Shown: in pieces, positions 34,207 through 44,020 of the stretch
Layout: every line of letters starts with the position of its first letter
Numbering within the stretch: position 1 is the stretch's first letter
Assembly (NCBI RefSeq): GCF_003352165.1
Contig: NZ_CP029176.1
Span: 2,294,001 to 2,358,000, forward strand
Length of the DNA stretch: 64,000 nucleotides
From: Acidibrevibacterium fodinaquatile
GTDB lineage: Bacteria > Pseudomonadota > Alphaproteobacteria > Acetobacterales > Acetobacteraceae
Reading direction: 5' to 3'
Notes under the pieces: generated by a model
What the model was told of the DNA's origin: nothing
Database searches by the model: none
The model's input: only the letters and a program-made list of their open reading frames with translations
Translations under genes and position numbers: made by a program

Positions 34207-36306
34207 TCAGCTATGTGGCGCGCGCGGGATGATGTCGAATTCCGGCGTGTGCCGGAGGGGATTTGCGTCGGTATAAGGCGCGCCGCTTTTTTGTAGCCAC
34301 TCATAGGCTTTTCCCGCCGCCTCCGAGGGCGCGACGCTTTGTATACCGGCCAGCGCCAGCATCGCGAGCTGCCCATAATCGCCATCGCTCCGCCCCCAGC
34401 CGCTGCCGTTCGAGGGGCCGTAGCGTTTGGTGTTTTCCGCGATTTCCGCCCAGGTTTTCAAAGGCTGTGCGTAAGACCAGCCGTTCTTCGCGCGATCCCA
34501 GGTGATCTGGCCATTGTCGCCGACGCTCCGCGGAAATACCGCGATGACGTAGTTGACGCTGTCATGGCCGAGCTTGAACACGCTACCGGCGAGAAAATTC
34601 GTCGACCAGGCAAGGAAGGCGCGCGCGTCCGAATTGCCCAATTTCGCCGCTTGCGCCGCGGACGACGAAAAATAATCCTGCTGCCACGGCGCAAGCGCAT
34701 AGCCATATTGGAATGTCGCGATGACATAGCCGTGCGCCTCGCCTTCCATCTTGGTCAATGTCGGGATCTGCCCGGCGAGCCAATGCCAGTTATCATCTGC
34801 GACCTTGGAAAAATATTTTTGCTCGACGCTACCATCGGGATTGGCCCAGGCCGCCTCGTCGATTTCACGCAAGCTCCACGCACCGCCGCGCATCTGGTTG
34901 CCGAAGATGACGTTATCGGGGCCCGTGCTGTCGGGCGCGCCACTCCGCATCGCGGGCCAGGTGGAGACAATGGAAAACGCCGCCTGGGCATTCAGTTCGT
35001 CGAGGTTAAAACGGCTACCGGTGAAAAGATAAGGGACGAAAGAGAGATCGGGCTGATGCGCGGTGTCGGGCGCCCAGCCGTTGTTTTTGCCGTCTACCTG
35101 TTGGGTCAGACCATTCGCGCCGCCGCGCGGGTCGGTCCATATTTGTGGGTTCTGGTCGGTATTGAGCCAGGTTCCGGCCTCCCTGTTCCAGAAATGCCAC
35201 GGAATGCCGGCCGCCGCCTCGCCCTGCCAGAGAGCATAGGCGGCGGCCATCGGATCCTGCGTCAAAAGCCAGATCGCGTTCGCCCGCGTGGTCGGGCCGA
35301 TATCGGGCCGCGCCCCGGTCATCGGCATATATTGCGTGACGCCGTTGGTCGCGAGCGGCGCACCAAAACCCGGCTGGCCCATCTGCTTTGCCTCTTCCGC
35401 AACCATCGCTGCCGGCGCGCCGGCCGCGAGGTCGTAATCGGCGATCACGCCGATGCGTTCGAGATAATCGACATCGCGAGCGAGATTGACCGGCGGCACC
35501 GTGCCGCTCCAGAGCGTGCGATGCCAGTTCTCATACTGAAATTGCACGAGATTGCGATACTGCAGAACAATTTTGCCGTCTTCCTTGACCAGGACGTCAT
35601 ATTTCACCGCGCCGCCGGCTTTTTGCATGGCGTAATCATTGGCGAATTGCAGATCAGTATGCGTCGTGCCATCGGCATAGGCGCGCACGTCGAAAACGAT
35701 ATGGAACGAGCCGGTGACCGGCGCATCAAAGCGGATTTCGCTCGCGATCGGCCCGCGCAGCCAATAATCGGGTTTTTCTCCCGCCAACGCCTTGGCGAGC
35801 AAGGGGCCGGCGTCGAGATGGAACGGCGCCGCGCTGCCGTCTTCCTGATGAAAGGTGAGATCGACCGTGAGGCCGAAGCCCTTGTCGTCGGCAAGCCGCG
35901 CGAGATCGACCGCGCCGCCCGCCGCCGTCGCCGCCGTCGCCAGCATGACGGGGGCTTTGGCGTGGGCTGCCATGGGAGGCGCGATCAGGCTTAAGACCGC
36001 CATGCGGAGCGAACCGTCGGGATAGGTGGTCTTGGCGTCCACCTGCACCGGGACATCCTTGCCATCGATCCGCGCGATCAACCCTGCTTTGGCCGGCACG
36101 CGCCCAGGCAGAAAAGCCTGGCCGAAGGTGATCGGGCTCGCCGGCAGGGGCTTCGCGGCGAGATTCTCGATGATCAACCCCACGACATCGTTCGCCGCCT
36201 TGGCCGCCGGCGGCGTCGGCGCGCGCAGCATCCCTTGCGCATTCGCTGTCGCAAGACTAGCAGCCAGCGCGACCGGAGCGAGGAGGGCAATGTGGCGTGT
36301 TGGCAT
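34207..36306 (-). CDS. Secreted protein with a YetA/PcRGLX-like N-terminal barrel, paralog of the neighbouring giant protein
   Basis: The 699-residue protein has a signal peptide (MPTRHIALLAPVALAASLAT, ending near ANAQG). The N-terminal part has the pattern PITFGQAFLPGRVPAKAGL, then DVPVQVDAKTTYPDGSLRMA, which resembles the RIFT-barrel start of YetA/rhamnogalacturonan-exolyase-like proteins. The large central region is probably helical and contains QYMPMTGARPDIGPTTRAN, NNGWAPDTAHQPDL, VIFGNQMRGGAWSLREIDEA and ALAPWQQDYF. These recur nearly unchanged in the divergent neighbour at 36583-41220. A carbohydrate-active or cell-surface role is an inference. No catalytic residues can be assigned. The 276-base gap between the two starts holds their promoters and no recognisable gene. 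Confidence 0.8.
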   Translation of the reverse strand: MPTRHIALLAPVALAASLATANAQGMLRAPTPPAAKAANDVVGLIIENLAAKPLPASPITFGQAFLPGRVPAKAGLIARIDGKDVPVQVDAKTTYPDGSLRMAVLSLIAPPMAAHAKAPVMLATAATAAGGAVDLARLADDKGFGLTVDLTFHQEDGSAAPFHLDAGPLLAKALAGEKPDYWLRGPIASEIRFDAPVTGSFHIVFDVRAYADGTTHTDLQFANDYAMQKAGGAVKYDVLVKEDGKIVLQYRNLVQFQYENWHRTLWSGTVPPVNLARDVDYLERIGVIADYDLAAGAPAAMVAEEAKQMGQPGFGAPLATNGVTQYMPMTGARPDIGPTTRANAIWLLTQDPMAAAYALWQGEAAAGIPWHFWNREAGTWLNTDQNPQIWTDPRGGANGLTQQVDGKNNGWAPDTAHQPDLSFVPYLFTGSRFNLDELNAQAAFSIVSTWPAMRSGAPDSTGPDNVIFGNQMRGGAWSLREIDEAAWANPDGSVEQKYFSKVADDNWHWLAGQIPTLTKMEGEAHGYVIATFQYGYALAPWQQDYFSSSAAQAAKLGNSDARAFLAWSTNFLAGSVFKLGHDSVNYVIAVFPRSVGDNGQITWDRAKNGWSYAQPLKTWAEIAENTKRYGPSNGSGWGRSDGDYGQLAMLALAGIQSVAPSEAAGKAYEWLQKSGAPYTDANPLRHTPEFDIIPRAPHS

Positions 36307-36582
36307 CGATGCTCCTTTTCGCGCGGCGATCCCGCCCCACCCGACGTCGGACAGTCGCTTACGAAGCCATCCTAATCCAATAATGCCCGCGAAAACAGGT
36401 GGAACAAGACCAAGCGCCGCCCGCTGCCTCGGGGGGCGCGTTTATCAACCCAAACGGGAATTTTGGAATGCGATAACCAATTTTTAGTACTCATCTCTTA
36501 TTTAGATCTTCGTCGAAAAACAAAGTCGCTCACCATCCGGGCTTGGCATCGCGACCCTCTCAACAGCGATAGGCAACATCTC

Positions 36583-39500
36583 ATGTCGGGCACATCCGCT
36601 CAGCTTCAGAGCAATTCCTTCATCGCGCCTGTGGTACCGCAGCCGATCGATCCGGGGGAGATCGTTGGGCTCAATCTGCAAAACCCCACCGCCGACGCAT
36701 TGTCGGCGCAGTACATCAGCTTCGGGGAAGTGTTCAAGGCTGGCGCCGTCCCGGCGGGGAGCCAGTTGGTCGCGATCGTCAACGGCACCGACATTCCGGT
36801 GCAAATGGATGTCAAAACCACCTATCCGGACGGTTCCGCCGAGACCGCGACGATCACCATGTTGCAGCCCGCCATCGCCGCCAATGCGACCGTCGGGGTG
36901 ATGCTGGCGTTGGCGCCGACGGGCACAACACAAGCGGCGCCGGTCGAAATTGGCCAGGAAATCGCCACCACCGGCTATGATCTCGGCGTCACCATCGCCG
37001 TTCAAGGTGGCAGCACGTATACGCTCAATGTCGCCAATCTCTATGCCCAGGCCGTGGCCAGCGGCAGCGCCACCATCCTGAAACAAGGCCCGGACGCGAC
37101 CGAGGTCCAGTTCCAGACCGATGTCACCAGTTCGCTCCGGATGGTCTTCAACGTCACTGCCTATGCCAATGGCACGTTCCGCACCAATGTCCAGTTCGAC
37201 AATGACCTCGCGATGCAGGCGAGCGGCGGAACGCTCACCTATAATGCCAGCATCACCCAGGGCGGACAAACCGCCTATCAGGTGAGCAACCTGACCCAAT
37301 ATCAATATGAGGATTGGAATCAGGTCGTCTATACTGGGACCAGCGCGCCCGCGGTCAATGTCCAGCACGACATGGCCTATCTCGAGCAGACCGGCGCAAT
37401 CGCCAATTACGATCTCACCGATGGCGTGCCGGCCTCCTATGTCGCGAGCGAGGCGAGCAGCGTCGCGCAGCCGGGCTGGAACGCGCCACTTTCGACCGAC
37501 GGCATCGCGCAATACATGCCGATGACGGGCGGGCGCCCCGATATCGGCCCGACCACGCAGGCGAATTCGCTCTGGCTGATGACCCAGAATGCCTCGGCCG
37601 CGCAATACGCGCTCGGCCAGGCCGATGTCGGCGCCGGAATTCCGTGGAATTTCTATAACCCGCAAGCAGGCGCCTGGCTCAATACCAACCAATATCCGAA
37701 CATCCGCACCGATGGCTGGGATGACAGCTCAACCCTTCCGACCCAGTCGGCGAGTGCGACCAATAACGGCTGGACACCCGATACCGCGCATCAGCCGGAT
37801 CTTTTCTATGACGCCTATCTTCTCACCGGCGATCAATCCTATCTCGATGCGCTCAACGCACAGGCGGCGTTCGGGATCACCTCGCTCTGGCCGGGGGCGC
37901 GCGATGGCGCGCTGAACAGCACCGGCAATGACAATGTGATTTTCGGCAACCAGGTGCGCGGCGCCGCCTGGACCCTGCGCGAAATTGACGAGGCGGCTTA
38001 CGCCAACCCCACTGGCTCGGCGGAAAAAGCCTATTTCACCCAGGTGATGAACGATAATTGGCGCTGGCTCGTAAGCCAGATCCCGACCTGGACGACGCTC
38101 GAAGGCCAGGCGCACGGCTATATCATCGATCCCTTCGAATATGGCTACGCTTTCGCCCCCTGGCAGCAGGATTATTTCATCAGCACCGCCGTGCAGGCGG
38201 CAGAGATGGGTAATCAGGACGCCGTGACCTTTCTCAACTGGGCAACCAATTACATCGCCGGCAGCGTCCTCAATCTCGGCCATGATGCGATCAATTATGT
38301 CACCGCCGCCTTCCCCAATAGCGTCTCCTGGAATGGCCAGATTTATTGGGATTCGACGACCAATGCCTGGGCCTATGCGCAGCCCTTGCAAACCTGGAGC
38401 GCGATCGAGGCCAACACGCAAATCTACGGCCCTTCCAACGGCAGCGGCTGGTCGATGAGCAACGGTGACTACGGCGCCGATCGGCTGCAGGCGCTGGCCG
38501 GCGTCATCTCGGTCACCGGCTCGCCGGAAGCGATGCAGGCTTATGCCTGGCTTGCCGGCAGTGGCGCTCCCTATACCAGCGCGGCAGCGATCCAAGCACA
38601 GCCGCAATTCGATATCGTGCCGCGGCTACCCGACGGCAAATTGCTTACGCTCGGCAATCTCTTCACCTTCGACAGCACCGCGCCGGGAATCGATCAGGGC
38701 GCTGGGACGGCGGATCAGCTCATCGTCGAGGAGGGCAACGCCAACGTCACATTGCAAGGCGGCAACGGTGGCATCAACATCCTCGCCAATTTCGGCACGG
38801 GGAATGACGTGCTTGCCGGCGGCGATCAGGGAAATTACATTTTCGCCGGCCCGGGCAACGACACCATCATCGGCGGCGCCGGCGACAATTACCTCCAAGC
38901 CGGCACCATCGTTCCAGCATCGTTCTATGACGGCGCGACGCCGCCGGCCTCGGTGCCGGTCGCAACAACCTTCGTGCTCAACACCGCGCTCGCCGCCCAA
39001 GATACCATTGCCGGGTTTCAGCCTGGCACCGACGTCATCGATCTCGTCTCCGGCACCGGCCAGGCGCTCAGCAACACCCAGATCGCCGCCATCATCAGCA
39101 CCGCGACGATTGATTCGGCCGGCGATACGGTGTTGCAAATCAGCGCCGATCACAGCGTCACGCTGAGCGGCATCGCGCCTTCGGCGCTGAGCCCGTCTTT
39201 CTTTCTCGAAGCCGATCTGACAGCGTCAGATACCCTTGCGCAACCCTCGGTGCTCACCGTCGGGCCGGGGCAGGAATACGCAACCCTCGCCCAGGCCGCC
39301 GCCGTGGTCCAGAGCGGCGACACCATCGATATCCAGGCCGGTACCTACACCAATGATTTCGCGACCATCAGCGGCAACGTGACGATCCAGGGCGTCGGCG
39401 GCACCGCGACCTTTGTCGCAACCGAAACCCCGCCCAACGACAAGGGAATTCTCGATCTCACCGGCAATATCACAGTCGATAATCTCGCCTTCACCGGCGC

Positions 39501-41220
39501 TTCGGTGCCGGCTTCGTTGGGCGGCAATGGGGCTGGCATCCGCTATGAGAGCGGCAATCTCGTGCTCAACAACGATGCCTTCTATGGCAATCAAGACGGG
39601 CTGCTCGCCAACCCTGACCCCACCGGCAGCATCATCATCAACGATTCCTATTTCTCCGATAACGGCTCGGGCACCGGCTATACGCATAATCTCTACGTTA
39701 ACGAGGTCGGAACTCTGCTCATCAATAGCAGCACCTTTACCGACGCCCAGGTCGGTCACGAGATCAAGAGCCGCGCGCTCAACACCATCATCACCAACAG
39801 CACCATCGCCGACGGGCCGAGCGGCACCGCGAGCTATGCGATCGATCTCCCAAATGGCGGCAACGCCACCATCGTCGGCAATCTGATCGAGAAAGGGCCG
39901 AATTCCGAAAATCCGACGATGATTTCCGATGGCGAGGAAGGTGGGATCTATCCCAACTCCACCCTCACCGTGAGCGGCAACATCTTGCTCAATGATCTCG
40001 CCTCACCATCGTCGCTCGCGGTGATGAACGACACGACGAATGAAGCGGAAATTCAGGGCAATGCCATTTACGGTCTGACGTCAGCGCAAATCGCCTCGGG
40101 CCCGGCGACGATCGCCGACAATAGCGTGCTGGCCAGCGAACCGGCTTTGCCTGCGCTCAGCGCGACGGTGCAAAGCCCGTCTGCCGTCACCGCGGTTGGC
40201 GCCTCAGGGACGGAAACGCTGACCACATCAGGCAATCTCATCACTGGCGGCACGGCGGCGCTCACGCTCCTTGATCAGGCGGGTGACAATACCATTCTCG
40301 GTGGCGCCGGAGGGCTTTCGGTCACCGGGGCCGCGGGGGATCAGATCATCACCGCGGCTGGCTCCGCAAACAGCGTGTCGCTCGCCGGTGGCGGCGAGAC
40401 ACTCGATAGTTTTGGTGCCGATACCATATCGGCGACCACCGGGAGCAACGTAATCTTCGTCGCCGGCGCCGCCACCATCACCACCGGGGCGGGCAGCAGC
40501 AACATGGTCACGCTCGCCGGCGCCGGGGCGAACCTCGATAGTCTCGGCGCGGACACGATTTTTGCCGCAACCGGCGCCAATACCATCACCGTCGCGGGCG
40601 CGAGTCTGATCACCACCGATGCCGGCACCACGAACACCATCACCCTCTCTGGTAACGATGTTTTGAACAGCAACGGCAGCGATGTGATCCAGCTCGGTGC
40701 CGGCAATGACACGATCAACGCCACTGGCGCGGTGACAGTGATGGGCGGCGCCGGCAATGTCACCCTCACGGGCGGGGCTGGCGAGATCACCTTCATCGGG
40801 GGAACCGGCTCGGCGAGCATCACCGGCGGCGCTGGCGCGCTCAACGTCACAGGCGGGTCCGGCAACCTCACTCTCACCGGTGGCACCGGCCACGAAACCT
40901 TCGTCGCCGGCACCGGCAATGCTGTCCTCAACCCGGGCAACAGCACCAGCACCGTCACGCTCGGGAGCGGTGAGACCACTGCCAATCTCGGTCTCGGCAA
41001 CACCACTTTCTATCTGCTGAGCAGCCATCCCGGCGGCACCGACATTCTCAACAACCTGCAAATCCTCGGCGACGTCATCGAGCCGGAGGGCTATGGCAAC
41101 GGGCTGCCGATTGCAAAGGCCTGGGCTTTGCCGACCCCGTCGGGTATACTGCAATTGAATCTGTTACTCACCGACAACACCCATCTCGCGTTGACCAACG
41201 CGCTGGTCCAGCATTACTGA
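36583..41220 (+). CDS. Giant extracellular multidomain protein: RIFT-barrel/central domain plus RTX repeats and parallel beta-helix
   Basis: From ATG 36583 (MSGTSAQLQSNSF) the protein is about 1545 residues; an in-frame ATG at 36463 adds 40 unconvincing residues. Residues about 15-700 are paralogous to the 699-aa neighbour (TTYPDGS; QYMPMTGGRPDIGPTTQAN; NNGWTPDTAHQPDL). A short RTX-like block follows (GTGNDVLAGG, GPGNDTIIGGAGDN; about 738-776). Next comes a right-handed parallel beta-helix of pectate-lyase type (about 890-1186, starting TVGPGQEYATLAQAAAVV). Last is a long RTX-like Gly/Thr/Asn repeat block (about 1222-1475, for example GGAGNVTLTGGAG). No N-terminal signal peptide is present, consistent with type I secretion through the C-terminus. 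No transporter for this is in the window. Function may be polysaccharide binding or cleavage. Confidence 0.85.
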   Translation: MSGTSAQLQSNSFIAPVVPQPIDPGEIVGLNLQNPTADALSAQYISFGEVFKAGAVPAGSQLVAIVNGTDIPVQMDVKTTYPDGSAETATITMLQPAIAANATVGVMLALAPTGTTQAAPVEIGQEIATTGYDLGVTIAVQGGSTYTLNVANLYAQAVASGSATILKQGPDATEVQFQTDVTSSLRMVFNVTAYANGTFRTNVQFDNDLAMQASGGTLTYNASITQGGQTAYQVSNLTQYQYEDWNQVVYTGTSAPAVNVQHDMAYLEQTGAIANYDLTDGVPASYVASEASSVAQPGWNAPLSTDGIAQYMPMTGGRPDIGPTTQANSLWLMTQNASAAQYALGQADVGAGIPWNFYNPQAGAWLNTNQYPNIRTDGWDDSSTLPTQSASATNNGWTPDTAHQPDLFYDAYLLTGDQSYLDALNAQAAFGITSLWPGARDGALNSTGNDNVIFGNQVRGAAWTLREIDEAAYANPTGSAEKAYFTQVMNDNWRWLVSQIPTWTTLEGQAHGYIIDPFEYGYAFAPWQQDYFISTAVQAAEMGNQDAVTFLNWATNYIAGSVLNLGHDAINYVTAAFPNSVSWNGQIYWDSTTNAWAYAQPLQTWSAIEANTQIYGPSNGSGWSMSNGDYGADRLQALAGVISVTGSPEAMQAYAWLAGSGAPYTSAAAIQAQPQFDIVPRLPDGKLLTLGNLFTFDSTAPGIDQGAGTADQLIVEEGNANVTLQGGNGGINILANFGTGNDVLAGGDQGNYIFAGPGNDTIIGGAGDNYLQAGTIVPASFYDGATPPASVPVATTFVLNTALAAQDTIAGFQPGTDVIDLVSGTGQALSNTQIAAIISTATIDSAGDTVLQISADHSVTLSGIAPSALSPSFFLEADLTASDTLAQPSVLTVGPGQEYATLAQAAAVVQSGDTIDIQAGTYTNDFATISGNVTIQGVGGTATFVATETPPNDKGILDLTGNITVDNLAFTGASVPASLGGNGAGIRYESGNLVLNNDAFYGNQDGLLANPDPTGSIIINDSYFSDNGSGTGYTHNLYVNEVGTLLINSSTFTDAQVGHEIKSRALNTIITNSTIADGPSGTASYAIDLPNGGNATIVGNLIEKGPNSENPTMISDGEEGGIYPNSTLTVSGNILLNDLASPSSLAVMNDTTNEAEIQGNAIYGLTSAQIASGPATIADNSVLASEPALPALSATVQSPSAVTAVGASGTETLTTSGNLITGGTAALTLLDQAGDNTILGGAGGLSVTGAAGDQIITAAGSANSVSLAGGGETLDSFGADTISATTGSNVIFVAGAATITTGAGSSNMVTLAGAGANLDSLGADTIFAATGANTITVAGASLITTDAGTTNTITLSGNDVLNSNGSDVIQLGAGNDTINATGAVTVMGGAGNVTLTGGAGEITFIGGTGSASITGGAGALNVTGGSGNLTLTGGTGHETFVAGTGNAVLNPGNSTSTVTLGSGETTANLGLGNTTFYLLSSHPGGTDILNNLQILGDVIEPEGYGNGLPIAKAWALPTPSGILQLNLLLTDNTHLALTNALVQHY

Positions 41221-41238
41221 CCTGGGCGCGCGCCGTTC

Positions 41239-42279
41239 TCAGCTATTCGGCCCGCGCGTCATCGAGACCGGCTGCCAGCGCCGCAGCTCCGAGCGCATCA
41301 GCACCGCCGGGTTGACGCAGCTCATCGGCCAGCGGCCGGAGAGCACGAGCGCCAGTTCGCGCCCGACATGGCGCTTGCGCGCCGGATCGAACCGCGCCGA
41401 GGCGGACGCGACATGAGCGCTCAAGGTTACATTCGGCATCGCGAGCAGCGGATTGTTGTTGCCTGGCGGTTCCGTCGCCAAAACATCGAGCGCGGCATGC
41501 GCGATCCAGCCCTCCTGCAGCGCTTTGATCAGGCCCTCCTCGCGCACCGTCGCGCCGCGGCCGGTATTGATGAAGATCGCGGTCTTTTTCATCTGCCGGA
41601 AATGCTCTTCCCCGAGCATCCCCTCGGCCTCGGGCGTTGCCGGCGCGTGCAGCGAGACGAAATCGGATTGCTGCAAAACCTCTTCGAGGGTCGCCGGCAC
41701 GACATCATAGTCCGGCATGACCAGTTCCTCGATGAACGGATCATAAGCGATCATGCGCAGACCGAAGGGTTTGGCGCGGCGCGCCATCGCGCGGGCGACA
41801 TGGCCGAACGCGATGAAGCCGAGGGTCTGGCCCATCAGGCGCGGAATTTGCAGCAGCGCCGGCCGCCCCTCCCGCCAGCGTCCTTCGCGCACCATGCGAT
41901 CCTGCTCGACGACGCGGCGAAACCCCGCGAGTAAAAGTGCCATTGCATGATCGGCGACTTCCTCGATGAACGTGTCGGGGCAGTTGGTCACCGGGATGCC
42001 GCGCGCCGTCGCCGCCGCGACATCGACGCTATCGACGCCGACGCTGCCGAGCACGATCGCTCGGCATTTCTGTAAGGCATCGATCATCTCCTTGGTGATC
42101 TTCATCCCCTTGGCATAAATGGCATCGGCGTCGCGCGCGACTTCGAGAAAATCCTTCTCGTTGGCCGGCGTTTCGATGATCTCGACATCCAAGCCGGCGA
42201 GCGGCTCCCTCTCATAGTCATACCCGCCGGCGACGGTGAAACTCGCGCCGGCATGGGTTGCGATCTTGAATTTGGCCAT
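41239..42279 (-). CDS. D-2-hydroxyacid dehydrogenase (NAD-dependent)
   Basis: From ATG 42279 (AGGGGGGT upstream) the protein is 346 residues, MAKFKIATHAGASFTVAGGY. The Rossmann loop reads LGFIAFGHVARAMARRAKPF, with Ala in place of the last glycine of GxGxxG. The catalytic Arg is in LGSVGVDSVDVAAATARGIP region/INTGRGATVRE, the Glu in ALDVLATEPPG and the His in LSAHVASASA. C-terminal residues complete the catalytic domain. It starts 43 bases after the ThDP enzyme stop, on the same strand, so the two are one transcription unit. The substrate is unknown; reduction of a 2-oxoacid or oxidation of a hydroxyacid processed by the ThDP enzyme is an inference. Confidence 0.9.
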   Translation of the reverse strand: MAKFKIATHAGASFTVAGGYDYEREPLAGLDVEIIETPANEKDFLEVARDADAIYAKGMKITKEMIDALQKCRAIVLGSVGVDSVDVAAATARGIPVTNCPDTFIEEVADHAMALLLAGFRRVVEQDRMVREGRWREGRPALLQIPRLMGQTLGFIAFGHVARAMARRAKPFGLRMIAYDPFIEELVMPDYDVVPATLEEVLQQSDFVSLHAPATPEAEGMLGEEHFRQMKKTAIFINTGRGATVREEGLIKALQEGWIAHAALDVLATEPPGNNNPLLAMPNVTLSAHVASASARFDPARKRHVGRELALVLSGRWPMSCVNPAVLMRSELRRWQPVSMTRGPNS

Positions 42280-42322
42280 CCGCTGACCCCCCTTTCCTGT
42301 CGGGCACCTTGCGCCCGAGACC

Positions 42323-43948
42323 TCAGAACTTCGAAATACGTGTCTCTTTTCCAGTGATGAATTCGAGCAAAGCCGGCGTTCCGGCTTTTGTCGCCTCAAT
42401 CCCGCGCCGGATCGCCGACGCGATGTCGCCGGGCTCGATGATCCGTTCGCCATAGCCGCCGAACGCCCGCGCCATCGCCGCGTAATCGCCGGAAATGTCG
42501 GTCGCACGGTATTTCTCGGTCGAGATCGGCATCACCTTGAGCTCGATCGCCATCGAAAAATTGTTGAAAAGGATCGAGAGAATGGGAATCCGCTCGCGCA
42601 CCGCGGTTTCGAAATCCATCCCCGTGAAACCGATCGCGGCATCACCCCAGACATTGATGCAAAGCTTCTCCGGTTTCGCGAGCTTGGCGCCCATCGCGAG
42701 GCCAAGCCCCATGCCGAGCTGCGTCGTCTTGCCCCAGCCGAGATAAGAAAGCGGCGCGGTCGAGACCCAGAACGGCGAGATCTGATCGCGCGGGCTGCCG
42801 GCGTCATGGGTGATGATGGTCTGGTTCGGATCGACGGCGCGCATCAATTCGCCGATCACCCGATAGGGGCTGAGCGGCGTTTCGTTCGAACTCAGCCTCG
42901 GCTGCCATTCCGCCATCCAGCCTTCACGCACGCTTGCGATCTCGGCGGCGATTTCGCTGCTGTCCCGCGGGGATTTGAGGGTTTGCGACAGCTCGCCGAT
43001 CAATGCTTCCAATGTGAGCGCGGCATCGCCGAGCAGGGCGGCGACGATCGGCACGTCTTTCGCGAGATGATCGGGATCGAGGGTTGCCTGAATGAAGCGC
43101 TTGCCCTTCGGAAAGCGAATGCCGAAATTGGTTTCAGTAAACGAACAGCCGATGCCGATGATGAGATCGGACTCGGCGATGAAATGATGCACCGGCTTCG
43201 GAATAGCATTGCCGCCGGAGCCGAGTGCCAGCGGGTGGTTCTCGGGAAACGCGCTTTTCCCGCCGATGCTGGTGGTGACGGGGGCGGCGAGCAGTTCGGC
43301 GAAGCGGCGAAGCTGCGGCCAAGCCTCGGCCCAGTGGATGCCGGTGCCGGCATAGATCACCGGCCGCCGCGCCGCGAGGATGAGTTCGGCGGCGCGGCGG
43401 ACATCGGCGGGATCGGGCGCGGTGCGGGCGCGGATCGCCGGGCTGTAGTCGAAATCGCCGATCTCTTCGTTCCAGATGTCGGTCGGCACTTCGACGATCA
43501 CCGGGCCGCCGCGGCCATTGCGCAGACGCGAGAAGGCGCGCCGCATGATGTTGGGCAACTCCGCTGGCACCGCGACCCATTCCGCCGATTTGGCGATGCC
43601 GCGCATCTCGCGCGTCGAACTGTAATTAGGATCGATGCCGGCGATGCGGCGCGGATAGCCTTGCGGGATGACGAGCAGCGGCACCGATTCGCTATAGGCC
43701 TGCGCGACGCCGCCATAGGCGTTTTCGCTGCCCGGCCCGTGCTGCATGCAGAACGCGCCGATCGTCCGCCCCGAGGTGACGCGCGAGATCGCATCCGCCA
43801 TGTGGAGACCAATCCGTTCCTGGCGCACCATCACCGGGCGGATATCGACCGCGGCGGCGAATTCGATGAGATGATTGACGGGGTAGCCGCAGAGGATCTC
43901 GATCCCCTCGCGCTTCATGATTTCCGCAACCGCCTGACCCAGTTTCAT
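42323..43948 (-). CDS. ThDP-dependent enzyme of the acetolactate synthase/benzoylformate decarboxylase superfamily
   Basis: The 541-residue protein has the three-domain layout of the superfamily. The N-terminal pyrimidine domain carries the catalytic Glu44 in VRQERIGLHMADA. The central domain contains RRPVIYAGTGIHWAEAW. The C-terminal pyrophosphate domain has the Mg/ThDP motif WGDAAIGFTGMDFETAV through FNN. A gap-free GYPVNHL near the N-terminus and HGPGSENAYGG match 'thiamine pyrophosphate-requiring' proteins of unknown substrate rather than true acetolactate synthase; no regulatory ilvN gene is present. It precedes the D-2-hydroxyacid dehydrogenase in an operon. Likely role: decarboxylation or carboligation of a 2-oxoacid. 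Confidence 0.88.
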   Translation of the reverse strand: MKLGQAVAEIMKREGIEILCGYPVNHLIEFAAAVDIRPVMVRQERIGLHMADAISRVTSGRTIGAFCMQHGPGSENAYGGVAQAYSESVPLLVIPQGYPRRIAGIDPNYSSTREMRGIAKSAEWVAVPAELPNIMRRAFSRLRNGRGGPVIVEVPTDIWNEEIGDFDYSPAIRARTAPDPADVRRAAELILAARRPVIYAGTGIHWAEAWPQLRRFAELLAAPVTTSIGGKSAFPENHPLALGSGGNAIPKPVHHFIAESDLIIGIGCSFTETNFGIRFPKGKRFIQATLDPDHLAKDVPIVAALLGDAALTLEALIGELSQTLKSPRDSSEIAAEIASVREGWMAEWQPRLSSNETPLSPYRVIGELMRAVDPNQTIITHDAGSPRDQISPFWVSTAPLSYLGWGKTTQLGMGLGLAMGAKLAKPEKLCINVWGDAAIGFTGMDFETAVRERIPILSILFNNFSMAIELKVMPISTEKYRATDISGDYAAMARAFGGYGERIIEPGDIASAIRRGIEATKAGTPALLEFITGKETRISKF

Positions 43949-44020
43949 CGTTTCTCTCCCCAGCCGTGACGCGCGTGATCATAGGGTCGGTTGGCTGATG
44001 CCGCAAACCGCGCTCGCCGA

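Noticed and set aside
36463-36582. Forty-residue N-terminal extension of the giant extracellular protein
   Set aside because: The extra residues do not form a signal peptide or align with the paralog; ATG 36583 gives a clean start.
40250-41010. Regular short repeats that could suggest a CRISPR array or VNTR
   Set aside because: They are in frame within a large coding region and encode RTX-like Gly/Thr/Asn repeats; spacers and repeats are not of CRISPR type.
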